Assembly: GCA_004195615.1 (NCBI GenBank)
Contig: PSPW01000014.1
Span: forward strand, 1-53,448
Source: Methanobacteriota archaeon
Lineage (GTDB): Archaea > Thermoplasmatota > Poseidoniia > Poseidoniales > Thalassarchaeaceae
Direction of reading: 5' to 3'
Length of the DNA: 53,448 nucleotides
The first letter of the stretch is position 1. Every line of letters begins with the position of its first letter. Shown here piece after piece: positions 44,169-52,430 of this stretch. A program made the position numbers and the translations under genes. The notes beneath the pieces are model-generated. The model saw only the letters and a list, made by a program, of their open reading frames with translations, made no database searches and was not told the DNA's origin.

Positions 44169-45467
44169 ATGCCAATAGAGAACAGTCGCATCGGAGGGTT
44201 CTACAAACTATCAGTTTCAGAGAGAAGAAAGCTACTCGCTGAAATTGCGGAATTAAGCAATGATCAGGTTGAGGCATGGGCCGACACGGGAGAGTTGGAC
44301 GAAGAGGCAGCAGACAGGATGATTGAGAATGTAGTGGGTACATACTCTCTCCCGATTGGGGTTGCAACCAACTTCGTGATTGATGGATCTCACTATGCGA
44401 TTCCATTCGTTCTCGAAGAGCCTAGCGTAGTTGCTGCGGCAAGCAATATGGCGAAGAGGTGCTTGGCTAACGGGGGTTTCAAATCGGACAACGATGATCC
44501 TGTAATGATTGGTCAGATCCAAGTAGTCAACTGCGATGACCCCGATGGTGCTAGAGATTCGATACTCGCTTCCAAGGACGAGTTAGTTTCGAGCTGCAAT
44601 GAAGTTGACCCCATACTGGTGAAGTTCGGAGGCGGTTGCCGAGATCTTACTGCAAGGGTGATTGAGACTAGATCCGGGTCAATGGTGATTGTCCACATCC
44701 ACGTTGACTGCAGGGATGCAATGGGTGCCAATGCGGTGAACACGATGGCTGAAACAATCGCGCCAAGGGTCGAGGAGATCTCTGGTGGGACGGTGATACT
44801 GAGGATAATCAGCAACCTAGCCGTCCTCCGTCTCGCTAGGGTGAGCGCAATTTTCACCCCCGAGGAGATGTCGGACAGGGGTCAGGATGCGGAGCAGGGC
44901 TCGGAAGTGATAGACGGCGTGATACAGGCATACCACTTCGCTGAGGCAGACCCTTTCAGGGCCACCACTCACAACAAGGGGATAATGAACGCAATCTCCG
45001 CGGTTGCCCTGGCCTGTGGCCAGGATTGGAGGGCCATCGAATCGGGGGCTCACAGCTACGCTTCCCATGAGAGGACTTACGGTTCACTGACCAGGTGGTC
45101 AAAGGACGAGAATGGCAATCTAGTCGGGTCCATTGAGCTGCCGATGGCAGTCGGCCTGGTTGGAGGAGCAGTTAGGGTGCATCCTGCAGCACAAGCGAAT
45201 GTGGCTCTACTAGGGGTGGAGAGTGCGGACGAGCTAGCGAAGGTGATAACAGCATCGGGACTGGCACAGAACCTCGGCGCCCTTCGGGCCCTAGCCACCG
45301 TAGGAATACAGGCTGGGCACATGAAGCTGCATGTCAGGAACATGGCGGTTACCGCTGGAGCAGAGGGCGAAGAGGTCGAAAAGGTGGCATCCATGCTGCG
45401 AGAAAGAGGAGGACGCATCACTCAAGCCTCGGTTAACGAGGCCCTGACGGAATTGCGCGGGAATTAG
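44169..45467 (+). CDS. hmgA: Hydroxymethylglutaryl-CoA reductase, class II
   Basis: The 432-residue protein makes mevalonate (or in some bacteria degrades it) and feeds isoprenoid lipid synthesis. It follows the class II pattern: RIGGFYKLSVSERRKLLAEI, IENVVGTYSLPIGVATNF (catalytic Glu), EEPSVVAAASNMAK, VDCRDAMGANAVNT (catalytic Asp), HNKGIMNAISAVALACGQDWRAIE (catalytic Lys) and LGALRALATVGIQAGHMKLHVRN (catalytic His). Class II is the bacterial-like branch also found in Thermoplasmata and Archaeoglobus. ATG 44169 begins just before the conserved region; the frame is open to 44121 but that part is not conserved. The TTAACG array lies 69 bases before it. Confidence 0.93.
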   Translation: MPIENSRIGGFYKLSVSERRKLLAEIAELSNDQVEAWADTGELDEEAADRMIENVVGTYSLPIGVATNFVIDGSHYAIPFVLEEPSVVAAASNMAKRCLANGGFKSDNDDPVMIGQIQVVNCDDPDGARDSILASKDELVSSCNEVDPILVKFGGGCRDLTARVIETRSGSMVIVHIHVDCRDAMGANAVNTMAETIAPRVEEISGGTVILRIISNLAVLRLARVSAIFTPEEMSDRGQDAEQGSEVIDGVIQAYHFAEADPFRATTHNKGIMNAISAVALACGQDWRAIESGAHSYASHERTYGSLTRWSKDENGNLVGSIELPMAVGLVGGAVRVHPAAQANVALLGVESADELAKVITASGLAQNLGALRALATVGIQAGHMKLHVRNMAVTAGAEGEEVEKVASMLRERGGRITQASVNEALTELRGN

Positions 45468-45471
45468 GGTT

Positions 45472-47316
45472 TCACACAATTCCGCGATTTCTTGCGTCTT
45501 CGGCACGTGCGTCTTTCTTTCCTGCCTCTACGTCGACCCAATTCATCATCAATGCACCAATCAGAATCAGTACTGCTACGCTGAGCACCCCCACCCTGCT
45601 ATCGAATGCAAGAGTCATCGTAGCATAGAGGAAAGGCCCGATCAATGCAGCCACCTTTCCGAAGAATCCGAAGAATCCGAAGAACTCTGCACTCCTAGTC
45701 TCGGGGACCATTTGTCCGAAGAGGCTCCTCGCAAGCCCCTGGGAGCCACCAAGTACCATTCCCATTCCGCATCCAAGGAGAAGGAATTGTAGACCAACAT
45801 CTAGACCAAGCTTTGCCCAGACATTATCCCTTACCCACGTCGTATATCCGTCCAGTGGACCATCTCCTAGATTAGTAGGGTGGTCTATTCCCACCTTTGT
45901 TATCCCATCTAGGCTTCCACCGTAGGCACTGACGCTGAACCTAGTCTCATCCATTGACCCAATTAGGTCTTCAATCATGTCAGACTCGAATCCAGGCACA
46001 GCGAAGTAAAATGGATCGTCTGTTGAATTGCCATATACCCAATCATAAGTCCCGGTCCTATCATCCAACTCAACTGGCAATACCTCTGCATATTGGGAAG
46101 CCCAAGACTGCTCATCGAATTCGCTCGCTGCATAGTTTAGCTTCTGTGCAATCGCATGCGTATCGTAATTGATGTGAACCTCGTACGCTTGAGAATCCTC
46201 ATTCCAGTCATACATTATCTCATGATCATCATGAGAATCGAAAACTAGAGGGGCGAAGGAGACTGCTGCGAAGCAAATGAAGACCCACCCCGCCAATGCG
46301 ACGGATAGGGCTTTCTTGGTCCCAATTCCCTCCTTAATCGTGAATCCTAACCAACGGTACCTGAGGCCAGCACGGCCACCGTTGGATAAGATGGTGAAAA
46401 ACAATGCACTTGGCCATGCTACGAACTGTACTGCCAGGATTGTAATCATCAATTGTGTAGCTGTGAGGCCTAGGACGACTGGGCCGAAGACGCCCCCTAG
46501 TGCGGTTACTGTGTTGATTCCGTCTATGAAGAAGAAATATGCAAGCATATAAATGAACAAAGTTCGGAACTTGTTGGTTTCGCTCAGGGTCTTCTTAATC
46601 TCAGAAAGAGCCAGTCGAGTTGAGTCCATAATTCCCATTGCGTCCATCTCATCCTGGATCGGTGGTTCGGGAACCCACTTGAATGTCAGTAGTGCGAATC
46701 CATACCACCAGACACCTGCAGAAGCGATGCAGAACGGCACCACCCAATCACCCGAAAGTGAGAGTATCATTCCGAAGTGGATTACGAGCAACAGACCCCC
46801 GCCAAGATAGCCGAATGCGAATGCCCTGTTGGAGATGTCATCCATCTCATCATCGGTCCCCATGTGCGGGAGAAGTGCGTTGTAGAACACCCCCGCGCCA
46901 TTCAGGCCGACGTTTGCAACAACAAACATGACTAGAATCCACAACCACTCATAGCCATCGACCAGCAGTGCAAAACCGATGAGGATAGTTCCTCCTGCTC
47001 CAACGTAGGTCAATATCCTGAGCCACCACATCTTGATGGCACGACGATCAGCAATCACACCCAAAGAAGGACTAACAAGAGCCACCATCAATGCGGCACC
47101 GGATACTGAATAAGCCCAAATCGCATCTGAAGTCATCAACTTTCCGAATACGGATGTGGTTAGCCCGTTCGCTTCCAGGAACAAGTATGCGTACCAGACT
47201 GGAAGTATTGCTGTGGTAACGCTAGTCTCGAAGGCTGACTTCCCCCAATCGTAGAATACGTATCCTCTCACTGCTTGTGGGTCTGATGCTCGGTCTATCT
47301 CTACGGTCTCTGACAT
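45472..47316 (-). CDS. MFS transporter (UMF1/Atg22-like) with large soluble insertion
   Basis: The 614-residue membrane protein matches the Atg22-like/UMF1 branch of the major facilitator superfamily: YVFYDWGKSAFETSVTTAILPVWY at the start, VSPSLGVIADRRAIKMWWL after helix 3, and the final FFGFFGKVAALIGPFLYA. Typical family members have about 420-480 residues. Here a hydrophilic insert of about 150 residues lies between helices 8 and 9, with DDHEIMYDWNEDSQAYEVHINYDTH. It would face outward. Substrate is unknown (amino-acid export is known for Atg22). It is convergent with hmgA, 4 bases apart. ATG 47316 is preferred over the open frame to 47481. Confidence 0.85.
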   Translation of the reverse strand: MSETVEIDRASDPQAVRGYVFYDWGKSAFETSVTTAILPVWYAYLFLEANGLTTSVFGKLMTSDAIWAYSVSGAALMVALVSPSLGVIADRRAIKMWWLRILTYVGAGGTILIGFALLVDGYEWLWILVMFVVANVGLNGAGVFYNALLPHMGTDDEMDDISNRAFAFGYLGGGLLLVIHFGMILSLSGDWVVPFCIASAGVWWYGFALLTFKWVPEPPIQDEMDAMGIMDSTRLALSEIKKTLSETNKFRTLFIYMLAYFFFIDGINTVTALGGVFGPVVLGLTATQLMITILAVQFVAWPSALFFTILSNGGRAGLRYRWLGFTIKEGIGTKKALSVALAGWVFICFAAVSFAPLVFDSHDDHEIMYDWNEDSQAYEVHINYDTHAIAQKLNYAASEFDEQSWASQYAEVLPVELDDRTGTYDWVYGNSTDDPFYFAVPGFESDMIEDLIGSMDETRFSVSAYGGSLDGITKVGIDHPTNLGDGPLDGYTTWVRDNVWAKLGLDVGLQFLLLGCGMGMVLGGSQGLARSLFGQMVPETRSAEFFGFFGFFGKVAALIGPFLYATMTLAFDSRVGVLSVAVLILIGALMMNWVDVEAGKKDARAEDARNRGIV

Positions 47317-47455
47317 GTCTATCGTACCTAGGCGTGTGAGGTATAGTATCAGTGTTGTCCCAGATACGGAGTAACTTCTGCCACACTTGTACCGTTCTAT
47401 ATCATGTGAAAGTAGTGCTCCCTTGCATTCTTGGTCTAGTTCTTTCTCGGAAGGA

Positions 47456-48565
47456 ATGATGAGGCACTGGAAGCAACCCAAGGAGAATTCGATTGAAGCT
47501 CTCCGGCATGGAATTCTGTTTGGAGATGGGGTCGAATTTGACCTCAGGGTTGATGGGGACGGGGAGTTGGTGATCGTCCATGACGAGTTCGCTCCCGGGA
47601 AAGAGACGATCAGAGAGAGGTGCGTGGAAAAACTCCCAACTGACTACCTCAAATCAGCAGGCATCCCCACGCTGGACGATCTTCTTGCAAATCGGGAGTT
47701 CTCTGAAGCATGGCAATCAGGAGGCAAGACCGTTGACATCGAGTTCAAGCTCCCTCATCCCTCGACAAAAATAGGGACAATGGAGTACCTGAGTTCGATT
47801 ATGGGGAAATTAGAAGAATCACTGGAGCCTCTTGACCTTCCAGATAGGTCTGCAGTCGTGTCTTGCTTCTCCCCCAAGATAGGAGAGGCATCGAAGACTT
47901 TCGATTTCAGCATCCCGGTGATTCGACTAATGCCCCATATCAGAGCCTGGGGCCGGTTCTGGAGGCTGAAGAGGGTGGTTGCCATTCCTCATTTCGCTAG
48001 GACCACGGTAAAGGGAATCACCAGGAGTCTGCGTAAAGAGGGCATGGAATCAATCGGGATGACCCGGGATTATCTTATAGGATGGCCGCGATACATGCAC
48101 CCGGGCCTCCCCGTTGGCCTTCATGGAGAGGGATTGCAACGCTTCTTCGAGGCTCGGCGAGGCATGGGGGCTTTCGTATGGCCGGCCCCATTGAAGCACG
48201 AGGATGCATTGGTGAAAGCAGGAGTTTCCTTGGTCTCGGACAACATGAACCCAACTGTGTTCGAGAAACCAGATGGAACTCCGAGATGGCCCAGACCTGC
48301 CAGTCAGCCTCTCGATGAAGAATGGTACGAGAAAATCCGCAAGGCTAGTTCATCAGAGAGAGGGGAAATAATGAATGAGGCAGCTTCTTCCTTACCTATG
48401 TGGAATGAGATTGACCATGAGAGGAAGAGCAGGATCATACGAGATCAGGCCACAAGGATGCTCTGGCCGGGCAGTACTGAGAAATGGGTTAGGCTGGCAG
48501 ACGATGGATTGCCGTGGGGAAGTCCGAGGATTATCGGGCACAGAGGTGCTGGAACCACACAGTGA
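47456..48565 (+). CDS. Glycerophosphodiester phosphodiesterase-like protein, apparently circularly permuted
   Basis: The 369-residue protein begins MMRHWKQPKENSIEALRHGI and continues FGDGVEFDLRVDGDGELVIVHDEF. It shows the PENT, E-x-D and HD metal and catalytic sites of the GDPD TIM barrel, which cuts glycerophosphodiesters to glycerol-3-phosphate and an alcohol. The first motif, normally HRGAxxxxPENT at the N-terminus, is missing there. At the C-terminus instead is PRIIGHRGAGTTQ before the stop. Joined end to end, HRGAGTTQ-PKENS has exactly the usual spacing. A GGAAGGA site directly precedes the ATG. The C-terminal strand would complete the barrel. An activity on archaeal lipid headgroups is possible, not shown. 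Confidence 0.75.
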   Translation: MMRHWKQPKENSIEALRHGILFGDGVEFDLRVDGDGELVIVHDEFAPGKETIRERCVEKLPTDYLKSAGIPTLDDLLANREFSEAWQSGGKTVDIEFKLPHPSTKIGTMEYLSSIMGKLEESLEPLDLPDRSAVVSCFSPKIGEASKTFDFSIPVIRLMPHIRAWGRFWRLKRVVAIPHFARTTVKGITRSLRKEGMESIGMTRDYLIGWPRYMHPGLPVGLHGEGLQRFFEARRGMGAFVWPAPLKHEDALVKAGVSLVSDNMNPTVFEKPDGTPRWPRPASQPLDEEWYEKIRKASSSERGEIMNEAASSLPMWNEIDHERKSRIIRDQATRMLWPGSTEKWVRLADDGLPWGSPRIIGHRGAGTTQ

Positions 48566-48569
48566 ATGA

Positions 48570-49739
48570 TTACCCCAGTCTCCGATGAGGTTGTTCCTTG
48601 GCGATGTACTTCGGACGGTATATGGGTACTCCTCGGCCATCACGAGCATTTCTCTCATCTAGAATTTGGGCGCAAATTCCTGCCACCCGAGCCCAACCGA
48701 AGAACGTGGTGTAGTAGTGTGGCTTCCGGAATCCAATCGCATGTAATAGGCTTCCACTGGCCAAATCCACATTCGGGTATGGATTCGTGATCTTCGGATG
48801 CTCCTTCAGGATTGGTGGGACTACCTCTCTGAGAGTCTTCGTCACCTTGTAGTACTCGTCATCTGGGCAGACCTCGGAGCCGAGTTCGATCAGAAGTCGG
48901 GCTCTAGGGTCCTCTGCCCTAAGCACCCCGTGTCCGAAGCCATATATCGGCCTCCTCGCAGCAAGCTCTGACCGGACAAACTTCTCAATTTCATCTGGAT
49001 CTGAGGTACCAATCCTCTGGACGAACTCCAGACAAGCCTGATTTGCCCTGCCATGGAGTGGCCCGGAGAGTGCATTCATTGCGCTTGCAAGAGATGCATA
49101 CACAGAGGCCTTTCCAGACGCAACAGCCTTGCCAGAGAATGTGGAAAGGTTCCCTCCACCGTGATCCATATGGAGAATGAAGAAGAATCGGAGAACCCTA
49201 TTCATTATCTCGGCTTCCTCGTTATCTACTCCTAACATGTGAACAAAGTTCTCGACTAGCCCCAATTCGGTGTTCCTAGGACGTAGCTTCTCGGGATGGC
49301 CGCCACGAAGAAGGAAAATTCTGGCCATCAACTCGGGCATTCTGGCAATGAGATTCATCGAGTCGACTCTGGCGTCACCGGTGGTCTCGGCTGAGCCCAT
49401 CGCCATGATCCCTATAGAAAGCCAATCCATCGGGTGGCCACTGCCGGGAGTAAGGTGCTCTAGTACTCTCAATGCTCCAGTAGGGATTTCCTCGCCTCGA
49501 TGTGCCAATTCCTTTCGAAATGCTGCTGACTGTTTGGAATCTGGGAGTTTCTTGTGCATTAGCAAGTAGATGACGTCCTCCTCCTCCAGGTTTGCTAGAT
49601 CGCCAACGGGATATCCAACGTAATGTACGCCTTCAATCGGGTCTACGTAGGAGGTCTTGCAGGTTCCTACCGGGATTCCCCTCAGTCCCGAATCCAAGTG
49701 CCCTTCTGAAATAGAGAATATTGTTTCTTCATCGCCCAT
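48570..49739 (-). CDS. gltA: Citrate synthase (mitochondrial-like type)
   Basis: The 389-residue protein catalyses acetyl-CoA plus oxaloacetate to citrate. Motifs follow the eukaryotic mitochondrial type, not the usual archaeal/bacterial one: HMDHGGGNLS, SGPLHGRANQACLEF (catalytic His), YGFGHGVLRAEDPRARLL (oxaloacetate His; mitochondrial GYGHAVLRKTDPR), NPYPNVDLASGSLL (catalytic Asp; mitochondrial YPNVDAHSGVLL) and YYTTFFGWARVAGICAQIL. ATG 49739 is used; GTG 49769 is the alternative. It is convergent with the phosphodiesterase gene, 4 bases apart, and just downstream of the Kbl-like gene's end. Confidence 0.93.
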   Translation of the reverse strand: MGDEETIFSISEGHLDSGLRGIPVGTCKTSYVDPIEGVHYVGYPVGDLANLEEEDVIYLLMHKKLPDSKQSAAFRKELAHRGEEIPTGALRVLEHLTPGSGHPMDWLSIGIMAMGSAETTGDARVDSMNLIARMPELMARIFLLRGGHPEKLRPRNTELGLVENFVHMLGVDNEEAEIMNRVLRFFFILHMDHGGGNLSTFSGKAVASGKASVYASLASAMNALSGPLHGRANQACLEFVQRIGTSDPDEIEKFVRSELAARRPIYGFGHGVLRAEDPRARLLIELGSEVCPDDEYYKVTKTLREVVPPILKEHPKITNPYPNVDLASGSLLHAIGFRKPHYYTTFFGWARVAGICAQILDERNARDGRGVPIYRPKYIAKEQPHRRLG

Positions 49740-49811
49740 ATGGTTCCCAGCATAGAGGGTAACTGCCACTCTGTGATAATCCCTCCGACAAATGCCTTTC
49801 AGAATTGCCAG

Positions 49812-50990
49812 TCAAATCAGCCCTAACTTTCGGCCACATCTATCGAATGATTCCAGAACTGAGTCGAGTTCCTCGCGATTAAGTCCAGCAGACATCTGCG
49901 TCCGAACCCTAGCCTTGTCTCGAGCAACCATGGGGAAGACAATCGCACCTACCATCACCCCTTCGTCCCTCATCAATGAGGAGAGTTCTTGCGCCTTCCT
50001 GCTATCTCCGCACATCACGGGAATTATTGGAGTCTCACTCACCCCCGTGTCGAATCCCATTGAGTCGAGTTGTTTCCTGAAGTATGACGTGTTCTGCCAC
50101 AGCCTCTGAACATGCTCTGGCTCGGACATCAGAACCTCGATCGCTGCCTTCTGAGCGGCTGCCACCCCCGGTGGTTGACTCCCTGAGAGTAACCATGATC
50201 TGCTGTGATTAAGGGCATGGGTCCTGACATCATCACTTCCTGCCAGAATCCCCCCCTGAACGCCCAGTGCCTTCGAGAAGGACCCGATTTCGAAGGTCAC
50301 CCTGCCCTGCAAACCGAAGTGAGAGACAATACCTCTGCCCTCACCCAATACTCCCTCGCCGTGGCAATCATCGACGAATGTCATTGCTCCGTGCTCCTCT
50401 GCAAGGTCAGCAATCTCGTCAAGTGGAGCAATGTCCCCATCCATGCTGAAGACCCCGTCCGTGATGATCAGCTTGCGCTCGGAATCCTTGTGGTCCTTCA
50501 GGACCCTCTCAAGAGCCTCCATGTCATTGTGCGAGTATACTGCTCTGGATGCCTTGGTCAGTCGCACGCCATCGATGATTGACCCATGATTGAGTTCGTC
50601 TGAGATAATCACGTCCTCTGAACCGCGGACCAATGTGGGGATCAGTCCAACGTTTGCTGTGTAGCCTGACGAGTAGATGAGGGATGCCTCGACCTCCTTG
50701 AATTCGGCACAGGTTCTCTCGGCATCCAGATGGAGGTCCATCGTCCCAGCTATCGCCCTGACTGAACCTGATCCAGTCCCGTACTTCTTAGTGGCCTCGA
50801 CTGCAGCTTCCACGACTCGTGGATGAGTGGTCAGATTCAGGTAGTTGTTCGCAGAGAGCATGATCATCTCCCTGCCATCTATGGTGCACCTTGGCTCACT
50901 CGCTGTCTCCAAGGTAGGAGGATTCCAGTCCAATCCCTGTGCCTTGAGTTCAGCATACCTGTCTCTCATCCATGACAGGTCGACTGGCAT
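49812..50990 (-). CDS. Alpha-oxoamine synthase, probably glycine C-acetyltransferase (Kbl-like)
   Basis: From ATG 50990 the protein has 392 residues and belongs to the PLP-dependent alpha-oxoamine synthases. SANNYLNLTTHPRVVEAA and YGTGSGSVRAIAGTMDLHLDAE start the fold. SSGYTANVG, DELNHGSIIDGVRL, DDCHGEGVLGEGRG and the PLP Lys in FSKALGVQGG complete it. Members make 2-amino-3-ketobutyrate from glycine and acetyl-CoA (Kbl), 8-amino-7-oxononanoate (BioF) or related compounds. No biotin or threonine dehydrogenase gene is nearby, so Kbl is only the best guess. The open frame to 51272 would overlap the divergent PqqB-like gene and is not conserved. Confidence 0.85.
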   Translation of the reverse strand: MPVDLSWMRDRYAELKAQGLDWNPPTLETASEPRCTIDGREMIMLSANNYLNLTTHPRVVEAAVEATKKYGTGSGSVRAIAGTMDLHLDAERTCAEFKEVEASLIYSSGYTANVGLIPTLVRGSEDVIISDELNHGSIIDGVRLTKASRAVYSHNDMEALERVLKDHKDSERKLIITDGVFSMDGDIAPLDEIADLAEEHGAMTFVDDCHGEGVLGEGRGIVSHFGLQGRVTFEIGSFSKALGVQGGILAGSDDVRTHALNHSRSWLLSGSQPPGVAAAQKAAIEVLMSEPEHVQRLWQNTSYFRKQLDSMGFDTGVSETPIIPVMCGDSRKAQELSSLMRDEGVMVGAIVFPMVARDKARVRTQMSAGLNREELDSVLESFDRCGRKLGLI

Positions 50991-51047
50991 GACTCTCAGA
51001 AGACATCCTAGTTCATTGACTAATCGGAGAGGGATATTGAGAGAGTA

Positions 51048-51953
51048 TTGATGAGAGAGATTCCATCGCAGCACATGGCAACAAGAGACGTGGAGCTGGT
51101 TGTCGTCGGGATTGCCCAGGACGGGGGTGTGCCCCAAGCCGGATGCGTGTGCGAAAGATGCGTTTCTGCGATGAAAGATGCTTCCAAGGGGTTGTATCCA
51201 GTTTCCTGCGTAATCAGAGGATCCGATGGTAGTGTGCATCTTGTCGAGGCAACGAGGAGTCTTTCCCATCAACTTGGGATTGCAGCTTCTGCCCTTGGTG
51301 TGGGAGTCTCACTGATTCCTGATTCGATATCCCTCACTCATGCCCATCTAGGACACATAGACGGTATAGGACAGTTTGGAAAGGAGGTTATGGGCCTGGA
51401 TGGAATTCCCCTCTTCGCGAGTAGTAGTGTTATCCAAGTGCTTGAAGAGAGGCGTCTTTCCGCTCCCTTCCAGGCCAATGCGGTGTTCTCTGGGTCCGCC
51501 TTTTCCCCCTCCGAGGGATGCGGATTTGAATTGGAATTTGTCCGGGTCCCACACAGAGACGAGTTTTCCGATACGCACGCTATCAGAGTCAGTGGGCCGA
51601 ACTATGCACTTCTATTCCTCCCAGACCATGATGACTGGGGTCAGACCCTGGAGATGGTCGGAGAGGGCAGTATTAGGGGGTGGCTGAGATCGATGAAGGT
51701 GGATTTCGCACTGATCGATGGGACATTCTGGAGCGCTGACGAGTTGGGAGGCAGAGACATGGGGCAGGTCCCACACCCAACAATCTCGGAATCGCTAGAA
51801 TTGTTGGGCAAGAAGCGAGAAGGTGATCCTGAGATAGTTTTCATCCATCTGAACCATACCAATCCTGCACTAGATAGGGGCTCTGAGCAATTCAGGGAGT
51901 TGACGGACCTGGGTTGGTCCATCGGAGAGCAAGGATCGACAATACTGCTGTAG
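51048..51953 (+). CDS. PqqB-like metallo-beta-lactamase-fold protein
   Basis: The 301-residue protein resembles PqqB and its homologues of the MBL fold: VVVGIAQDGGVPQAGCVCERC at the start, LTHAHLGHIDGIGQFGKEVM (the HxHxxH metal site), LFLPDHDDW and FIHLNHTNPALD near the end. The paired Cys in CVCERC are typical of PqqB. The other PQQ genes are absent, and the usual DATPDFR is replaced by EATRSLSHQL, so PQQ synthesis is unlikely and the substrate is unknown. ATG 51048 or ATG 51075 may start it. It is divergent from the Kbl-like gene and precedes riboflavin kinase. Confidence 0.8.
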   Translation: MMREIPSQHMATRDVELVVVGIAQDGGVPQAGCVCERCVSAMKDASKGLYPVSCVIRGSDGSVHLVEATRSLSHQLGIAASALGVGVSLIPDSISLTHAHLGHIDGIGQFGKEVMGLDGIPLFASSSVIQVLEERRLSAPFQANAVFSGSAFSPSEGCGFELEFVRVPHRDEFSDTHAIRVSGPNYALLFLPDHDDWGQTLEMVGEGSIRGWLRSMKVDFALIDGTFWSADELGGRDMGQVPHPTISESLELLGKKREGDPEIVFIHLNHTNPALDRGSEQFRELTDLGWSIGEQGSTILL

Positions 51954-51995
51954 ATGCAAGCCGAGTATTATGAATCGCCAGTCTAGTCGAGATTT

Positions 51996-52430
51996 GTGCG
52001 AATCAGCGGGATGGTCAGCAGCGGACTGGGCAGAGCCCATGTTTTCATGGCCCAGAAGCACTACCAGTCTCAGTTCAAGGGAGTTCTGGGGGTCGGTGCA
52101 TGGCCCGGTACGCTCAACGTGGATGTCGGAGGCACCAGCATGGATGAGTTCCGCCAGCTGCGAGTTATTGCCGGTCTGGAAGAGGGAGATGTCACTGAAT
52201 CCTCCATGCCCATCAGAATAGAGGGATTCGAGCGGGACGGCAGGTCATTCGGGGGGGCCACTGCGTTCAGGGCGAGGATCCGTAGAGAGGATAGGGATTG
52301 GGTGGCTTGCGCGATTCTGATCCCGGATCTGACCAGGCACACGAGCACCGCGGAGGTCATCTCAGGAGCATTCCTACGAGAGAGTATTCCCTGCTCTGAT
52401 CGCGACTTGGTATGCATCGAGCTCAATTGA
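51996..52430 (+). CDS. ribK: CTP-dependent archaeal riboflavin kinase (DUF120)
   Basis: The 144-residue protein (GTG start) matches the archaeal riboflavin kinase that uses CTP to make FMN, unrelated to the bacterial RibF. Landmarks are SGMVSSGLGRAHVFMAQKHY (usually GLGxGxxYM), GVGAWPGTLNVDV (PGTLN nucleotide/flavin loop) and later RFxGxTAF-like FGGATAFRARI and LIPDLTRH. The N-terminal helix-turn-helix found in some homologues is absent. It is convergent with TruA (8-base overlap). This family is almost confined to archaea, which supports the organism call. Confidence 0.9.
   Translation: MRISGMVSSGLGRAHVFMAQKHYQSQFKGVLGVGAWPGTLNVDVGGTSMDEFRQLRVIAGLEEGDVTESSMPIRIEGFERDGRSFGGATAFRARIRREDRDWVACAILIPDLTRHTSTAEVISGAFLRESIPCSDRDLVCIELN

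Noticed and set aside
50991-51272. N-terminal extension of the Kbl-like protein
   Set aside because: It would overlap the divergent PqqB-like gene, and alpha-oxoamine synthases start near MPVDLSWMRDRY.
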